Assembly: GCF_002940685.1 (NCBI RefSeq) | Contig: NZ_PNFP01000004.1 | Location: 124,001-188,000 of the forward strand | Direction: 5' to 3' | DNA: 64,000 nt | DNA from: Ensifer adhaerens | Lineage (GTDB): Bacteria; Pseudomonadota; Alphaproteobacteria; Rhizobiales; Rhizobiaceae | Shown: piece after piece, positions 16,743 to 26,070 of the stretch | Position numbering within the stretch: the first letter of the stretch is position 1 | Layout of the letters: each line of letters begins with the position of its first letter | Made by a program: the position numbers and the translations under genes | The notes under the pieces: model-generated | Database searches by the model: none | The model's input: the letters and a program-made list of their open reading frames with translations, nothing else | Told to the model about the DNA's origin: nothing

Positions 16743-17699
16743 ATGAGCGAATTGCGCGTTCTTTCAGATGCTTTCATTCCGGAACTGCCAAACCGCTACA
16801 AAGGCAAGGTTCGCGAAAACTACGACCTGCCCGACGGCAACCGCATCATCATCGCGACGGACAGGCTCAGCGCCTTCGACGTCATCCTGACCTCGATCCC
16901 GAACAAGGGTCACGTCTTGACCCAGACGGCGCGCTACTGGTTCGAGGAAACCGCCGACATCTGCCCGAACCACGTCGTCAGCTACCCGGACCCCAATGTC
17001 GTCATCGGCAAGCGGCTCGACATCTTACCGGTAGAGGTCGTCGTGCGCGGCTATCTGGCCGGTACCACCAACACCTCGATCCTGACGAAGTACCGCAACG
17101 GCGAGCGCGAGATGTACGGCATCACCTTGCCGGACGGCATGCGCGACAATGAGAAGCTGCCGCAGCCGATCATCACGCCCACGAGCAAGGCGTTCGACGG
17201 CGGCCACGACGAGCCGCTGTCGGCCGAAGCGATCCTCGAGCAAGGACTGCTGACGAAGGAACAGCTTGACACGGTCTGGGCCTATGCGCTGGCTCTCTTC
17301 GCCCGCGGCCAGCAGCGCGCCGCCGAGCGCGGTCTGATCCTCGTCGACACCAAGTACGAGTTCGGAACGGACGAAAACGGCACGATCATTCTCGCCGACG
17401 AGATCCATACGCCCGACAGCAGCCGCTATTGGATCGCCGACAGCTACGAAGAGAGTTTCAAGCGTGGCGAACGCCCCAGGAGTTTCGACAAGGATTTCGT
17501 GCGCGCTTGGGTCACTGAGCGCTGCGACCCTTACAAGGATCCGATCCCGGAAATCCCGGTCGATCTCATCGAGCAGACCTCGGCGGTCTACATCGAAGCC
17601 TTCGAGAAGATTACCGGCCAGCGCTTCGTTGCGGATCTTTCGGGTGCCACGGTGCTCGACCGCATCCGCGCCAATCTTGCACCATATTTCTCCAAGTAA
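16743..17699 (+). CDS. purC: SAICAR synthetase (phosphoribosylaminoimidazole-succinocarboxamide synthase)
   Basis: Joins aspartate to CAIR in purine synthesis. At 318 residues it is the longer form of the family (E. coli PurC is about 237). Family marks: [28 protein letters not shown] at the ATP site, [31 protein letters not shown] 16743 is preferred over GTG 16740. The gene follows an IS-like remnant, so its promoter region may have been remodelled. Many rhizobia carry a second, shorter purC; this looks like the long paralogue. Confidence 0.95.
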   Translation: MSELRVLSDAFIPELPNRYKGKVRENYDLPDGNRIIIATDRLSAFDVILTSIPNKGHVLTQTARYWFEETADICPNHVVSYPDPNVVIGKRLDILPVEVVVRGYLAGTTNTSILTKYRNGEREMYGITLPDGMRDNEKLPQPIITPTSKAFDGGHDEPLSAEAILEQGLLTKEQLDTVWAYALALFARGQQRAAERGLILVDTKYEFGTDENGTIILADEIHTPDSSRYWIADSYEESFKRGERPRSFDKDFVRAWVTERCDPYKDPIPEIPVDLIEQTSAVYIEAFEKITGQRFVADLSGATVLDRIRANLAPYFSK

Positions 17700-17731
17700 G
17701 TCAGTATATTAGAGATAAATTCTAATCTGAA

Positions 17732-18568
17732 TTACGAGTTGGAATTCCGGACTTCGACGTCGAATTCGAGCCGCATCAGGTCGTATGCCGGCTCGATATG
17801 ATCGGGTGTTTCGCCTTGCACCGTGTCGTAGTCGAGCGGCACATGCATGTGCGTCAGCACCGCCCGCTTCGGGTCGAAGCGCTTTATCCAGCCGAGCGAC
17901 TGGACCAGCGACAGATGGCTTGGGTGGAACTTGTACTGCAGCGTGTCGATCACCAAAAGGTCGAGACCGCCGAGCTTGGCGATGGTCTCAGTGGGAAAAT
18001 CGCTGACATCGCTGCAATAGGCAAAGTCGCCGACGCGAAATCCGAGCGAGTGGATATTGCCGTGGAACTGCATCAGCGGCTGGAACACGATCGGCCCGCC
18101 GGCGCCCGATATCACCACCGGCGACAGGTCGTCGGCAATGATGTGCGGCTCGACGATCGGCGGATAGCCGCTGCCCGGTGGTGATTCCAGGCAATAGCCA
18201 AACCCCTCGCGAATACGGCCCATCGTATAGGCATCGGCCCAGATCGGCACGCGCCTGCGGTTCTCGATGACGAAGCCCCTGAGGTCGTCGATGCCATGCA
18301 GGTGGTCGGCATGGGAATGGGTGTAGATCACTGCATCGATGTGACGGACATTGGCCGCGACCATCTGCGCGCGAAAATCCGGACCCGTGTCGATGACGAC
18401 GGTGGTCTTGCCGCCATCGGGCCCCGTCTGCTCGACGAGTAGTGCTGCGCGCATGCGCCTGTTTTTCGGATTTTCGGGATTGCAGGCGCCCCAGTCGCCG
18501 GTGATGCGCGGGACGCCGGGCGACGAGCCGCAGCCGAGAATGGTGAAGGTGCGCCGGAACGCCACCAC
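17732..18568 (-). CDS. MBL-fold metallohydrolase, PhnP-like
   Basis: 278 residues. Metallo-beta-lactamase metal motif THSHADHLHG (about residues 83-92), a later Asp in YCSDVSDFP and a final His in LTHMHVP. PhnP-type phosphodiesterases share this layout, including the HGIDDLR segment. The start is GTG at 18568 or 18565; the tatD stop is 1 bp upstream, so the two are coupled. In many proteobacteria this gene follows metG-tatD, as here. Natural substrate unknown. Confidence 0.9.
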   Translation of the reverse strand: MVAFRRTFTILGCGSSPGVPRITGDWGACNPENPKNRRMRAALLVEQTGPDGGKTTVVIDTGPDFRAQMVAANVRHIDAVIYTHSHADHLHGIDDLRGFVIENRRRVPIWADAYTMGRIREGFGYCLESPPGSGYPPIVEPHIIADDLSPVVISGAGGPIVFQPLMQFHGNIHSLGFRVGDFAYCSDVSDFPTETIAKLGGLDLLVIDTLQYKFHPSHLSLVQSLGWIKRFDPKRAVLTHMHVPLDYDTVQGETPDHIEPAYDLMRLEFDVEVRNSNS

Positions 18569-18569
18569 G

Positions 18570-19349
18570 TCAGAGCCTCGGCATCTTCGAGAAGACGCGG
18601 AACGCGTTGTCCGTCGTGATCGTCGCGATTTCCTCTGTGCTGACGCCGATCGTCTCGGCGAGCACGGCGGCCGTATGGGCCACGTAAGCCGGCTCGTTGC
18701 GCTTGCCTCGGAACGGCTTCGGCGCGAGATAGGGCGCGTCGGTCTCGACGATCATCCGGTCGTGCGGCACGGTCTTGGCGATTTCACGCAACTCTTCGGA
18801 TTTCGGGAAAGTCAGGATGCCCGAAAAGGAGACGTAGCCGCCGAGTTCCACGCCGATACGGGCAAGCTCGGGACCGGAAGAGAAGCAGTGCAGAAGGAAA
18901 GGGAAGGCCCCCTTCCCTGTCTCCTCGGTCAGGATCGCCGCCATGTCCTCGTCGGCCGAGCGGCTGTGAATGACAAGCGGGAGCCCGGTCACGCGGGCAG
19001 CGGCAATGTGACGACGCAGGCCCTCGACCTGGGCCTCGCGCGGCGCATTGTCATAGAAGTAATCAAGACCCGCCTCCCCGATCGCCACCACTTTCGGATG
19101 GGCCGAAAGCCGCACGAGATCTTCGGTGGTGATATCAAGCTCCTCGTCCGCATTGTGCGGATGAGTGCCGACGGAACAGAAGACGTTCGGATAGGCCTCG
19201 GCGATCGCAAGGATCGTCTCGAACCGCTTCACCCGGGTCGAGATAGTGATCATCTGCTCGACACCGGCCTCGTGCGCCCGCGCGACGATGGCGTCACGCT
19301 CCGCTTCGAAATCGGGGAAGTCCAGATGGCAATGGGTATCGATCAGCAT
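18570..19349 (-). CDS. tatD: TatD-family metal-dependent hydrolase (DNase)
   Basis: 259 residues from ATG 19349 (an in-frame TTG lies two codons upstream). Metal ligands: DTHCHLD at the start, Glu in GEAGLDYFYD, His in VIHSR, His in LLHCFSS and Asp in VETDAPYLAP. TatD enzymes are 3'-5' nucleases acting on DNA ends, with roles in repair. It starts 12 bp after metG and abuts the MBL gene, forming a three-gene operon. Confidence 0.95.
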   Translation of the reverse strand: MLIDTHCHLDFPDFEAERDAIVARAHEAGVEQMITISTRVKRFETILAIAEAYPNVFCSVGTHPHNADEELDITTEDLVRLSAHPKVVAIGEAGLDYFYDNAPREAQVEGLRRHIAAARVTGLPLVIHSRSADEDMAAILTEETGKGAFPFLLHCFSSGPELARIGVELGGYVSFSGILTFPKSEELREIAKTVPHDRMIVETDAPYLAPKPFRGKRNEPAYVAHTAAVLAETIGVSTEEIATITTDNAFRVFSKMPRL

Positions 19350-19361
19350 GCTCAAAATGCC

Positions 19362-20915
19362 TTACTGCGCTTCCGGTGCCACATAGCGCGGGAAGACCGG
19401 CTTCGGCGCCTCGAGCGGCGTGCCCGAGACGAGGCGTCCTGCCTCGCCAAGCGCTGCGAAGTCGCGCTTGTCGGCGGGTGCGGCCACGAGGTCGAGCAGC
19501 TTTGCCGAGGATTCCGGCATGAACGGCTGCAGCAGGATGGCGATCTGGCGCACGACTTCCGCGGTCACATAAAGCACCGTGCCCATGCGCGCCGGATCGG
19601 TCTTCTTCAGAGCCCAGGGCTCCTGGCCGGCGAAGTAGCGGTCCGTCTCCGAGACGACGGCGATGATCGCCGCCAGCGCCCGGTGGATCATCTGCTTGCC
19701 CATCTCGTCACGGGTGATTTCGTGCAGCGCGTCGGCGGCAGCCAGCATCGCCTTGTCCTCGTCGGTCAAGGGACCGCAGACCGGGACCTGGCCGTCGCAG
19801 TTCTTGACGATCATCGACAGCGAGCGGCTCGCCAGGTTGCCGATGCCGTTGGCAAGGTCGGAGTTGATGCGGGTCGCGATCCCCTCCTCGCTGTAGCTGC
19901 CGTCCTGGCCGAAGGAGACTTCGCGCAGGAAGAAGTAGCGAATCTGGTCGAGGCCGAAATGTTCGACGAGATTGAACGGATCGACGACGTTGCCGAGCGA
20001 CTTCGACATCTTCTCGCCCTTGTTGAGCAGGAAGCCGTGGGCAAAGACGCGCTTGGGCAGCGGCAGGCCGGCCGACATCAGGAAGGCCGGCCAGTAGACC
20101 GCGTGGAAGCGGATGATGTCCTTGCCGATCACATGGATGTTTGCCGGCCAGAACTTGGCGCGCGGCCCTTGCGGATTGTCGAGATAGCCGGTCGCGGTGA
20201 TGTAGTTGGTGAGTGCGTCGACCCAGACATACATGACGTGCGCCGGATCGTTCGGAACCTTGATGCCCCAGTCGAAGGTCGTGCGCGAGACCGATAGATC
20301 CTTGAGGCCGGACTTCACGAAGGAAATCACCTCGTTGCGGCGCTCGGCCGGACCGATGAAGTCAGGGTTTTCCTCGTAGTGTTTCAAGAGCTTGTCCTGA
20401 TACTCGGACAGCTTGAAGAAGTAGCTCTGCTCCTCCACCCACTCGACCGGCGTTCCCTGCGGGCCATAGCGCACGCCATCGTCGCGCAGCTCGGTCTCGT
20501 TTTCCTGGTAGTAGGCCTCGTCGCGCACCGAATACCAGCCGGCGTAGGAGTCCTTGTAGAGGTCGCCCGCCTCGCCCATGCGGATCCAGATGTCCTGCGA
20601 CGCTTGATGGTGGCGCGGCTCGGTCGTGCGGATGAAATCGTCGTTGGACGCGTTGAGCACCACGGCCATCTTCTGAAATTCCGCCGAATTGCGGTCGGCA
20701 AGCTCCTGCGGCGTCACGCCTTCCTTGCGCGCCGTCTGCTGCATCTTCTGGCCGTGCTCGTCCGTGCCGGTCAGGAAGAACACGTCACGCCCATCGAGGC
20801 GCTGGTAGCGCGCCATGGCATCCGTCGCGATCAGTTCATAGGCGTGGCCGATATGCGGCTTGCCGTTCGGGTAGGAAATCGCTGTCGTGATGTAGAAGGG
20901 GGACGTGTCTCTCAT
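19362..20915 (-). CDS. metG: Methionyl-tRNA synthetase
   Basis: Charges tRNA-Met. 517 residues from ATG 20915. Class I motifs: HIGH-type [12 protein letters not shown] near residues 16-27 and KMSKS in [10 protein letters not shown]. The connective region lacks the cysteine clusters of zinc-binding MetG, and there is no C-terminal tRNA-binding domain, which fits the short alphaproteobacterial form. In-frame sequence upstream of 20915 is not family-like. First gene of metG-tatD-MBL. Confidence 0.96.
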   Translation of the reverse strand: MRDTSPFYITTAISYPNGKPHIGHAYELIATDAMARYQRLDGRDVFFLTGTDEHGQKMQQTARKEGVTPQELADRNSAEFQKMAVVLNASNDDFIRTTEPRHHQASQDIWIRMGEAGDLYKDSYAGWYSVRDEAYYQENETELRDDGVRYGPQGTPVEWVEEQSYFFKLSEYQDKLLKHYEENPDFIGPAERRNEVISFVKSGLKDLSVSRTTFDWGIKVPNDPAHVMYVWVDALTNYITATGYLDNPQGPRAKFWPANIHVIGKDIIRFHAVYWPAFLMSAGLPLPKRVFAHGFLLNKGEKMSKSLGNVVDPFNLVEHFGLDQIRYFFLREVSFGQDGSYSEEGIATRINSDLANGIGNLASRSLSMIVKNCDGQVPVCGPLTDEDKAMLAAADALHEITRDEMGKQMIHRALAAIIAVVSETDRYFAGQEPWALKKTDPARMGTVLYVTAEVVRQIAILLQPFMPESSAKLLDLVAAPADKRDFAALGEAGRLVSGTPLEAPKPVFPRYVAPEAQ

Positions 20916-20982
20916 AGGCGGATTCGATCTATCTCGGATTAAGCTACGCACGCTCTTAGCGCATACGCTCCAAGGAAGAAAC

Positions 20983-21060
20983 ATGCGATCCGTGAAAAGC
21001 CCGGCTGGAGCGGTCTCCGCCATGGCCCTCCTCCTTGCGCGAACTTCGGGCTCGGACTAG
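20983..21060 (+). CDS. Possible small ORF (25 aa) upstream of the MazG-like gene
   Basis: ATG at 20983 preceded by AAGGAAGAAAC, a good ribosome site, encoding 25 residues ([20 protein letters not shown] at the start) and ending at TAG 21 bases before the ribosome site of the next gene. It might be a leader peptide or a chance ORF. No family; weak evidence. Confidence 0.25.
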   Translation: MRSVKSPAGAVSAMALLLARTSGSD

Positions 21061-21093
21061 AACAAAACGGAAACAATGAAGAGGGAATGAGTC

Positions 21094-21399
21094 GTGCTGG
21101 ATCGACTTGGCAGCCAATTTGAAACCGCGTCTGCCGGCTATGCCGCCACGCATGGGATCGAGCGTGATCCCGACTGGTTCATTCTGAAGATGCAGGAGGA
21201 GATGGGTGAGCTGACCCAGGCCTGGAACAAGCTCAGCGGTCGCGGGCGGTCCCAGGGGAAATCGCCGGACGACCTCCGGGCCCAGATGGCCGACGAGACA
21301 GCAGACCTTCTCGGACATGTCCTGCTCTTCGCCCAGCATCACAAGCTCGACCTCCACGCGGCGATCGAGCGCAAGTGGCGCTTCCGGCCGGCGCTATAG
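21094..21399 (+). CDS. Small MazG-like nucleotide pyrophosphohydrolase
   Basis: 101 residues, GTG start behind GAGGG. The single domain carries the metal motif of the all-alpha NTP pyrophosphatases: KMQEEMGELTQAW (EExxE, about 29-41) and ADETADLLGHVLLF (ExxD, about 66-79). It probably hydrolyses a non-canonical or excess NTP to NMP and PPi. Its stop TAG overlaps the end of holB on the other strand (CTATAG shared by both stops). Confidence 0.85.
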   Translation: MLDRLGSQFETASAGYAATHGIERDPDWFILKMQEEMGELTQAWNKLSGRGRSQGKSPDDLRAQMADETADLLGHVLLFAQHHKLDLHAAIERKWRFRPAL

Positions 21400-22422
21400 C
21401 GCCGCCTTCATGTCGTCGAGCAACGACAGGATGGTTTGTTTCCGGTCCAGATTATAAGCGTCGCTGACGGTCAGTCGCTCGCTCACGGAGGCCGAAAGCC
21501 GCGCGAAGCGTTCGGCGCGCATGATATCGCCGGAAACGGCCGCCTCCCGCGCCTCGCGCATGATGCGGTCGCTGGCAAGCGCCTGGAAAAAATCGAAGAT
21601 CGTTTCGCTGTCCTTGCCGGCGAGGACGTCTGCGAGCTTGTGCATGTCCTTGCGGACAGCCGGTCCCTGCCCTGCAAGGATCCCCTCGAACGTCGCCGCG
21701 ATTTCCAGGCCGCCGTAATTGATCAGTTTCAGGGCCTCGGCGACGCTGCCGCTGGCGGCAGCGATGATGCGCCCGGCCTCTTCGCCCGCAAGATCGAAGC
21801 CGAGATGCGCCAATGCCTGGCCGAGCGGTGCTGCGTCGAGCGGCTTCAGCCGCAGCGGCAGGCAACGCGAGCGGATCGTCGGCAGCAATTTTCCGGGCGC
21901 ATGCGTCAGCACCAGGAACAGCGATCGGCGCGGCGGCTCCTCGAGGATCTTCAGGATCGCGTTGGCCGCGTTGCGGTTGAGGTCGTCGGCCGGATCGATG
22001 ATGACGATGCGCCAGTTGCCGGTGCCCGATGTCTGGCTGAAGAACTTGCCGGCGCGGCGCACTTCGTCGACGGTGATCGCCCCCTTCGCCCGTCCAGTCT
22101 TTTCATCGATCGGACGGGTGAGGTGCAGGAGATTGTGCGAGGCGCCCGAGGCGAGCTGCCTGCCGATCGCAGAGCTCGGGTCCGGGTCGGCAAGCGTTTC
22201 AGGCGCATCGGCCGGTTCGGGATGGTTGAGGATGTGGTGGGCAAAGCGGAAGGCAAGCGTCGCCTTGCCGATCCCCTCCGGCCCTTCGATCAGGATCGCG
22301 TGGTGGCCCTTGCCGGAGCGATAGCTCTGCGCCAGGAAGGCTTCCGCCTGCTCGTGGCCGAACAGGCGATTGTTCTCCACGGGCGCGATGGCGCCATCGA
22401 GGACCCCGGCTCTTTCGCTCAT
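21394..22422 (-). CDS. holB: DNA polymerase III subunit delta'
   Basis: 342 residues; clamp-loader subunit with an AAA+ fold. [22 protein letters not shown] is a P-loop-like element near residues 40-60, VDEVRR and [16 protein letters not shown] are typical of delta'/gamma. The zinc-binding cysteines of E. coli HolB are absent, as in other alphaproteobacteria I recall. Its ATG overlaps the tmk stop (ATGA), so it is translationally coupled with tmk, a common arrangement. Confidence 0.93.
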   Translation of the reverse strand: MSERAGVLDGAIAPVENNRLFGHEQAEAFLAQSYRSGKGHHAILIEGPEGIGKATLAFRFAHHILNHPEPADAPETLADPDPSSAIGRQLASGASHNLLHLTRPIDEKTGRAKGAITVDEVRRAGKFFSQTSGTGNWRIVIIDPADDLNRNAANAILKILEEPPRRSLFLVLTHAPGKLLPTIRSRCLPLRLKPLDAAPLGQALAHLGFDLAGEEAGRIIAAASGSVAEALKLINYGGLEIAATFEGILAGQGPAVRKDMHKLADVLAGKDSETIFDFFQALASDRIMREAREAAVSGDIMRAERFARLSASVSERLTVSDAYNLDRKQTILSLLDDMKAAL

Positions 22423-23102
22423 GATACGACTTCCTTGGTTGAGGCGTTCGTACCGTCGCCCTGCGGCAGGAGGCCTTCGACCAGCGAAAGCACCGCGGCG
22501 GCAATCGCCTCGACCGGTTGCGTCGCGTCCACCACTCGGCACCGCTCGGAATCGCGCCTGGCGATGTCGAGGAAGGCATCGCGCCGCTTCTCGTGGGTCT
22601 CCAGTTGTTCCTTTTCGAAACGATCGGGATTGTCGTCGCCGGCACGGCGTTGCGCCCGCTCGAGGCCGACGCTGGCCGGCAGGTCGAAAATGACCGTCCG
22701 GTCCGGAACCACGCCATTGATCGCCACGCGCTCCAGGGTCTCGACGAAGCTCGGTTCCAGATTGCCGGTGATGCCCTGGTAGACGCGCGAGGAATCCATG
22801 AAGCGGTCGCACAGCACGATGATGCCCTTCTCCAGCGACGGCCGGATGACCTCTTCGACATGGTCGCTGCGGGCCGCGGCAAAGAGAATCGCCTCCATCC
22901 TGACCCCGAAGGCCTCCGCCGCACCGGACAGCAGGACGTGGCGTACCGCTTCGGCGCCGGGCGATCCGCCAGGCTCGCGCGTCGTCAGCACGTCATAGCC
23001 GCGGGCGCGCAGGGAATCGGCCAGCAGGCGGAGCTGCGTCGACTTGCCGGCACCTTCCCCACCTTCAAATGTTACGAACAGACCTTTTTTCAGCGACACC
23101 AT
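22419..23102 (-). CDS. tmk: Thymidylate kinase
   Basis: Phosphorylates dTMP to dTDP. 227 residues from ATG 23102: P-loop [11 protein letters not shown] (about 13-23), DR(Y/F) motif CDRFMDSS, and a lid with Arg residues near 145-160. An in-frame ATG six codons upstream is less likely. Overlaps holB by 4 bp. Confidence 0.95.
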   Translation of the reverse strand: MVSLKKGLFVTFEGGEGAGKSTQLRLLADSLRARGYDVLTTREPGGSPGAEAVRHVLLSGAAEAFGVRMEAILFAAARSDHVEEVIRPSLEKGIIVLCDRFMDSSRVYQGITGNLEPSFVETLERVAINGVVPDRTVIFDLPASVGLERAQRRAGDDNPDRFEKEQLETHEKRRDAFLDIARRDSERCRVVDATQPVEAIAAAVLSLVEGLLPQGDGTNASTKEVVS

Positions 23103-23185
23103 GCTTTCCCGTATCGGCATGCGACCCCGGTCAAGATGATCTCAGATCGAATCGACCTGAGGTCACCGTGACCGGTTCCAATAAG

Positions 23186-23238
23186 CTAGAGCGGGATGCG
23201 GGCGGAAAACCGCAAACACTTTTCCTCATTCCGCTCCG
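23186..23238. repeat. Palindromic rhizobial intergenic repeat
   Basis: GAGCGGGATG (23189-23198) pairs with CATTCCGCTC (23227-23236) at 9 of 10 positions; an inner GCGG/CCGC hairpin lies at about 23198-23213. From memory, closely similar ~50-bp palindromes are scattered through Rhizobium and Sinorhizobium intergenic DNA. It lies in the 211-bp gap between the carboxypeptidase-like gene and tmk. Confidence 0.6.
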
Positions 23239-23313
23239 GTTCTGTTTAACCGATTGGTCCTCCGGGCGAAACCATCAGGTGGCGATTTGAAGAGGCATTC
23301 AAGGGCTTGCTGC

Positions 23314-24474
23314 TCAGAGCCAGAAGAAAAGCAGTTCCTGCAGCGCGTCGACCGCGCGGCTCGTCAGCGTCCCCTGCCCGACCGCACTGGCCGTCTTGAC
23401 CGGAACCTCGCGCAACAGCTTCTCGCCATTCCACAATTTAACGACGCCGACCTCGGTTCCGGCCGTGACGGGTGCGCGCAGGGGCCACTTGTAGACGATG
23501 CGCGCCGTCAGCCGTTCGGGATTGTTGACCGGCAGCAGCACGTCGACCGGTCCGCTGGCCACCAGCGCGACGTGGGATGCATCGCCGCCATAGACGGCCG
23601 CCTCGCCGATCGATTCGCCGTCGGTGAAGATCCGCTTCCTTTCGAAAGCCGTCATCGCCCAATCGAGGACCCTGCGGCTCTCTTCGATGCGATCCTTGTC
23701 GGTTTCAAGACCACCCATCGCCAGGTAGACGCGGCGGTCACCACGCTGCAACGACGCGGCGAGCGAGAAGCCGAAGCCTTCGGCAAAGCCCGTCGCCAGA
23801 CCGTCCACGCCGATATTGGCTGAAATCAGCGGGTTCTTGTTGCGTTGGAGGATCTTGTTCCATTCGAATTCCGGCTGCGAATAGAGCCGGTAGAGATCCG
23901 GATGCGCCTCGTGCAGATGGCGGACGAGCGTCACCAGCTCGCTCATCGTGATCTTGTTGCCCGGGTCGGGCAGCCCAGTCGCGTTGCGGAACGTCGCAAC
24001 CGGCATGCCGAGTTCGCGCGCCCGCGCCGTCATGCGCTCGGCAAAGGCGCCTTCGCTGCCGGTCATGCCTTCGGCGAGAATGATGCAGGCGTCATTGGCA
24101 AGCTGAACCGCCACGCCCTGCAGGAGATCGGCGACCCTGATGCGCGATTTCAGTGCGGCAAACATCGTCGAGGTGCCGGCCGGCGCGCCGCCGGTCCTCC
24201 AGGCGTGCTCGGACACGTCGTACAGGGTTTCGGGCGAAATCTCGCCCTTGCCGAGCGCCTCGGCGACGACTTCCATCGTCATCAGCTTGGCAAGCGAGGC
24301 TGGCGGGATCGGCTGGTTTTCGGCGCGCGAGAAAAGCACCGTGCCGGTTTCGGCATCGACAAGCAGGACCTGTTTTGCCTTGGTGTCGAAGGTGGCAGCC
24401 GGCGTTTGCGCGAATGCGGCGCCGGCAAACAACGCAACGCCCAGGAAAGCGGCCGAAAGCATCTTCATGCGCAT
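23314..24474 (-). CDS. D-alanyl-D-alanine carboxypeptidase-like protein with altered catalytic motifs
   Basis: 386 residues; signal peptide (about 1-23), then a peptidase S11 domain and a C-terminal DacA-type beta domain from about 290. Motif SxxK is intact (Ser60-Leu-Ala-Lys63). The second motif SxN reads Leu125-Ala-Asn127, and KTG reads Ala227-Thr-Gly229 (DGLATGFAEG). The family normally trims the terminal D-Ala of peptidoglycan pentapeptides. With two motifs changed, activity is doubtful, or chemistry is unusual. ATG 24474 follows GGAG. It is downstream of rlpA, another wall protein. Confidence 0.9.
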   Translation of the reverse strand: MRMKMLSAAFLGVALFAGAAFAQTPAATFDTKAKQVLLVDAETGTVLFSRAENQPIPPASLAKLMTMEVVAEALGKGEISPETLYDVSEHAWRTGGAPAGTSTMFAALKSRIRVADLLQGVAVQLANDACIILAEGMTGSEGAFAERMTARARELGMPVATFRNATGLPDPGNKITMSELVTLVRHLHEAHPDLYRLYSQPEFEWNKILQRNKNPLISANIGVDGLATGFAEGFGFSLAASLQRGDRRVYLAMGGLETDKDRIEESRRVLDWAMTAFERKRIFTDGESIGEAAVYGGDASHVALVASGPVDVLLPVNNPERLTARIVYKWPLRAPVTAGTEVGVVKLWNGEKLLREVPVKTASAVGQGTLTSRAVDALQELLFFWL

Positions 24475-24537
24475 GGGAAACTCCGGTTTCCCCTCGGGCA
24501 TAGCAGCGTGGTCATTTTGGCACAACGCCGAGAACTG

Positions 24538-25572
24538 TTAACGGGCCGAACCGCTTGTCTTCTGGCGCTTGGCGTAGTCGACGATCACCTGTGGTGTCAG
24601 TTGCTTCCTGTCGACCATGATCGCTTCGAACGGCGATTCGGCGTCGCTGACGCGAACTTCGTAGTAGGCGGCTGCGTAGCCCATGTTGCCGCCGGGCATC
24701 GGAATGTACTCCGGACGCTCGCGCGGGATCGGGCCGATTTCCGGCAGCATGACGAATTCGTTGAACGACGCCGGCTGCTGGGCAAACTGCGGCACGGGCG
24801 CTGCCATCGCCGTCACCGGTTCGTTGACGTCGAGCGACGCCTTTGCCGGAACGGTGATGGTGCCGAGGCTCTGATTGCGGAACGGCTCGTTCGAGGCGAC
24901 CATCACGCCGGTCGCGATCTGCCCTTCGGGCATCACGCTCGGGCCGCGCTGGCCCTTCTCGACATAGGACGCCATCAGATAAGGCATGTCGTTGCCTTCG
25001 AGCGGCGCGCGGCCGACATATTGCACCCGCACATTGGCGCTGCCCTTGCGCTTGATGTCGAGCATGTCCGCCGTCTTCGAGGAAACGTCGATGATGCGGC
25101 CGTATTCGTAGGGGCCGCGATCGTTGACGCGCACGATGACCGAGGTGCCGTTTTCCATGTTGGTAACGCGGGCATAGCTCGGCAGCGGGAAGGTCGGATG
25201 GGCGGCCGAAAGATGCGCCTTGTCGTAGACTTCGCCATTGGCGGTCAGGCGCCCGTGAAAGGCCGAGCCGTACCAGGAAGCCATGCCCGTCTTGTTGTAG
25301 CCGAAATCTTCCTTCGGCTGGTACCACTTGCCCTTGACCTGATAGGCCTTGCCGACCTGAAAGCGGCCACCGCCCTTGGGGATATTGTTGCCGGTGGCAA
25401 CGCGCGGGCTCGCCTTCACGCCATAGACGGATTCAGGAAAGTACTCCTTGCTCCGCGCGGTTTTTTTGGTGTTCGATGTCGATCCACAGGCCGCAAGCGT
25501 TACGCAAAGCGCCGGAATCACTGCAAGGCGCAGTCCCTTGACCAGATATGCCGCATTTTTACTGGAGGTCAT
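24538..25572 (-). CDS. rlpA: RlpA-type septal lytic transglycosylase lipoprotein
   Basis: 344 residues. Lipoprotein signal with lipobox LAAC (Cys29). The double-psi beta-barrel domain carries GMASWYGSAFHGRLTANGE and VRVNDRGPY with the catalytic Asp. No SPOR domain is evident at the C-terminus, unlike E. coli RlpA. It cleaves denuded glycan strands at division sites in other species. ATG 25572 chosen, though GTG 25581 is in frame. Operon with the carboxypeptidase-like gene. Confidence 0.93.
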   Translation of the reverse strand: MTSSKNAAYLVKGLRLAVIPALCVTLAACGSTSNTKKTARSKEYFPESVYGVKASPRVATGNNIPKGGGRFQVGKAYQVKGKWYQPKEDFGYNKTGMASWYGSAFHGRLTANGEVYDKAHLSAAHPTFPLPSYARVTNMENGTSVIVRVNDRGPYEYGRIIDVSSKTADMLDIKRKGSANVRVQYVGRAPLEGNDMPYLMASYVEKGQRGPSVMPEGQIATGVMVASNEPFRNQSLGTITVPAKASLDVNEPVTAMAAPVPQFAQQPASFNEFVMLPEIGPIPRERPEYIPMPGGNMGYAAAYYEVRVSDAESPFEAIMVDRKQLTPQVIVDYAKRQKTSGSAR

Positions 25573-25882
25573 CTGTCCCACAACATCGATCGAATAAGCC
25601 GTACTCGAAACCTTCCGCTTACCCCCAGCGGAAATCTCGGCGTCCCGAAACGGAACAGTGTGTATTCATGACATCATCAAGGCGAAAATGCGAACTCATC
25701 CACAGGTCCGCGCCGCATTTCGCGCGTTATGGTTTATGAATGGTTACCATTGCGGGCGCCGCCGGCGGCCCTCCGATGCGGCCGAGAAAATCGCGTCGGG
25801 GCGCATGTTAGGTGTTGCCAAGAGCCTGGGCTTCGCGCAATAACGCCCTGCCCGGCAGGCGCGCTTGCGCCGCTTCAGGCAA
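25573..25882. other. Intergenic region upstream of rlpA and tRNA-Ser
   Basis: 310 bases. It contains a 13-bp palindrome AATGGTTACCATT (25739-25751) and, read on the minus strand, two TAACCAT/AAACCAT sites in direct repeat (25746-25729), resembling CtrA half-sites. These may belong to the rlpA promoter. No gene seen. Confidence 0.45.
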
Positions 25883-25972
25883 GGACAGGTGGCCGAGTGG
25901 TTTAAGGCTCTGGTCTTGAAAACCAGCGTACGGGAAACCGTACCGTGGGTTCGAATCCCACCCTGTCCGCCA
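25883..25972 (+). tRNA. tRNA-Ser (anticodon UGA)
   Basis: Acceptor GGACAGG (25883-25889) pairs with CCTGTCC (25962-25968), followed by discriminator G and an encoded CCA. Anticodon stem CTGGT/ACCAG encloses CTTGAAA, giving anticodon TGA. A long variable arm (GTACGGGAAACCGTAC) and GTTCGAATC T-loop are typical of a class II serine tRNA. Length 90. Confidence 0.97.
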
Positions 25973-26070
25973 CTCTTCCTTTTCTTAACCCACCAGTTGT
26001 CGAACCGACGAGATGGGACTACCTTACGCGGCGTAATGGCGGTGCCAAGTCCTTTGGGAGCGGGATCGAC

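Noticed and set aside
17709-17731. ATTAGA...TCTAAT repeat between purC and the MBL gene, considered as an iron box
   Set aside because: Lies between convergent gene ends, arms are short, and neither neighbour has a clear iron role.
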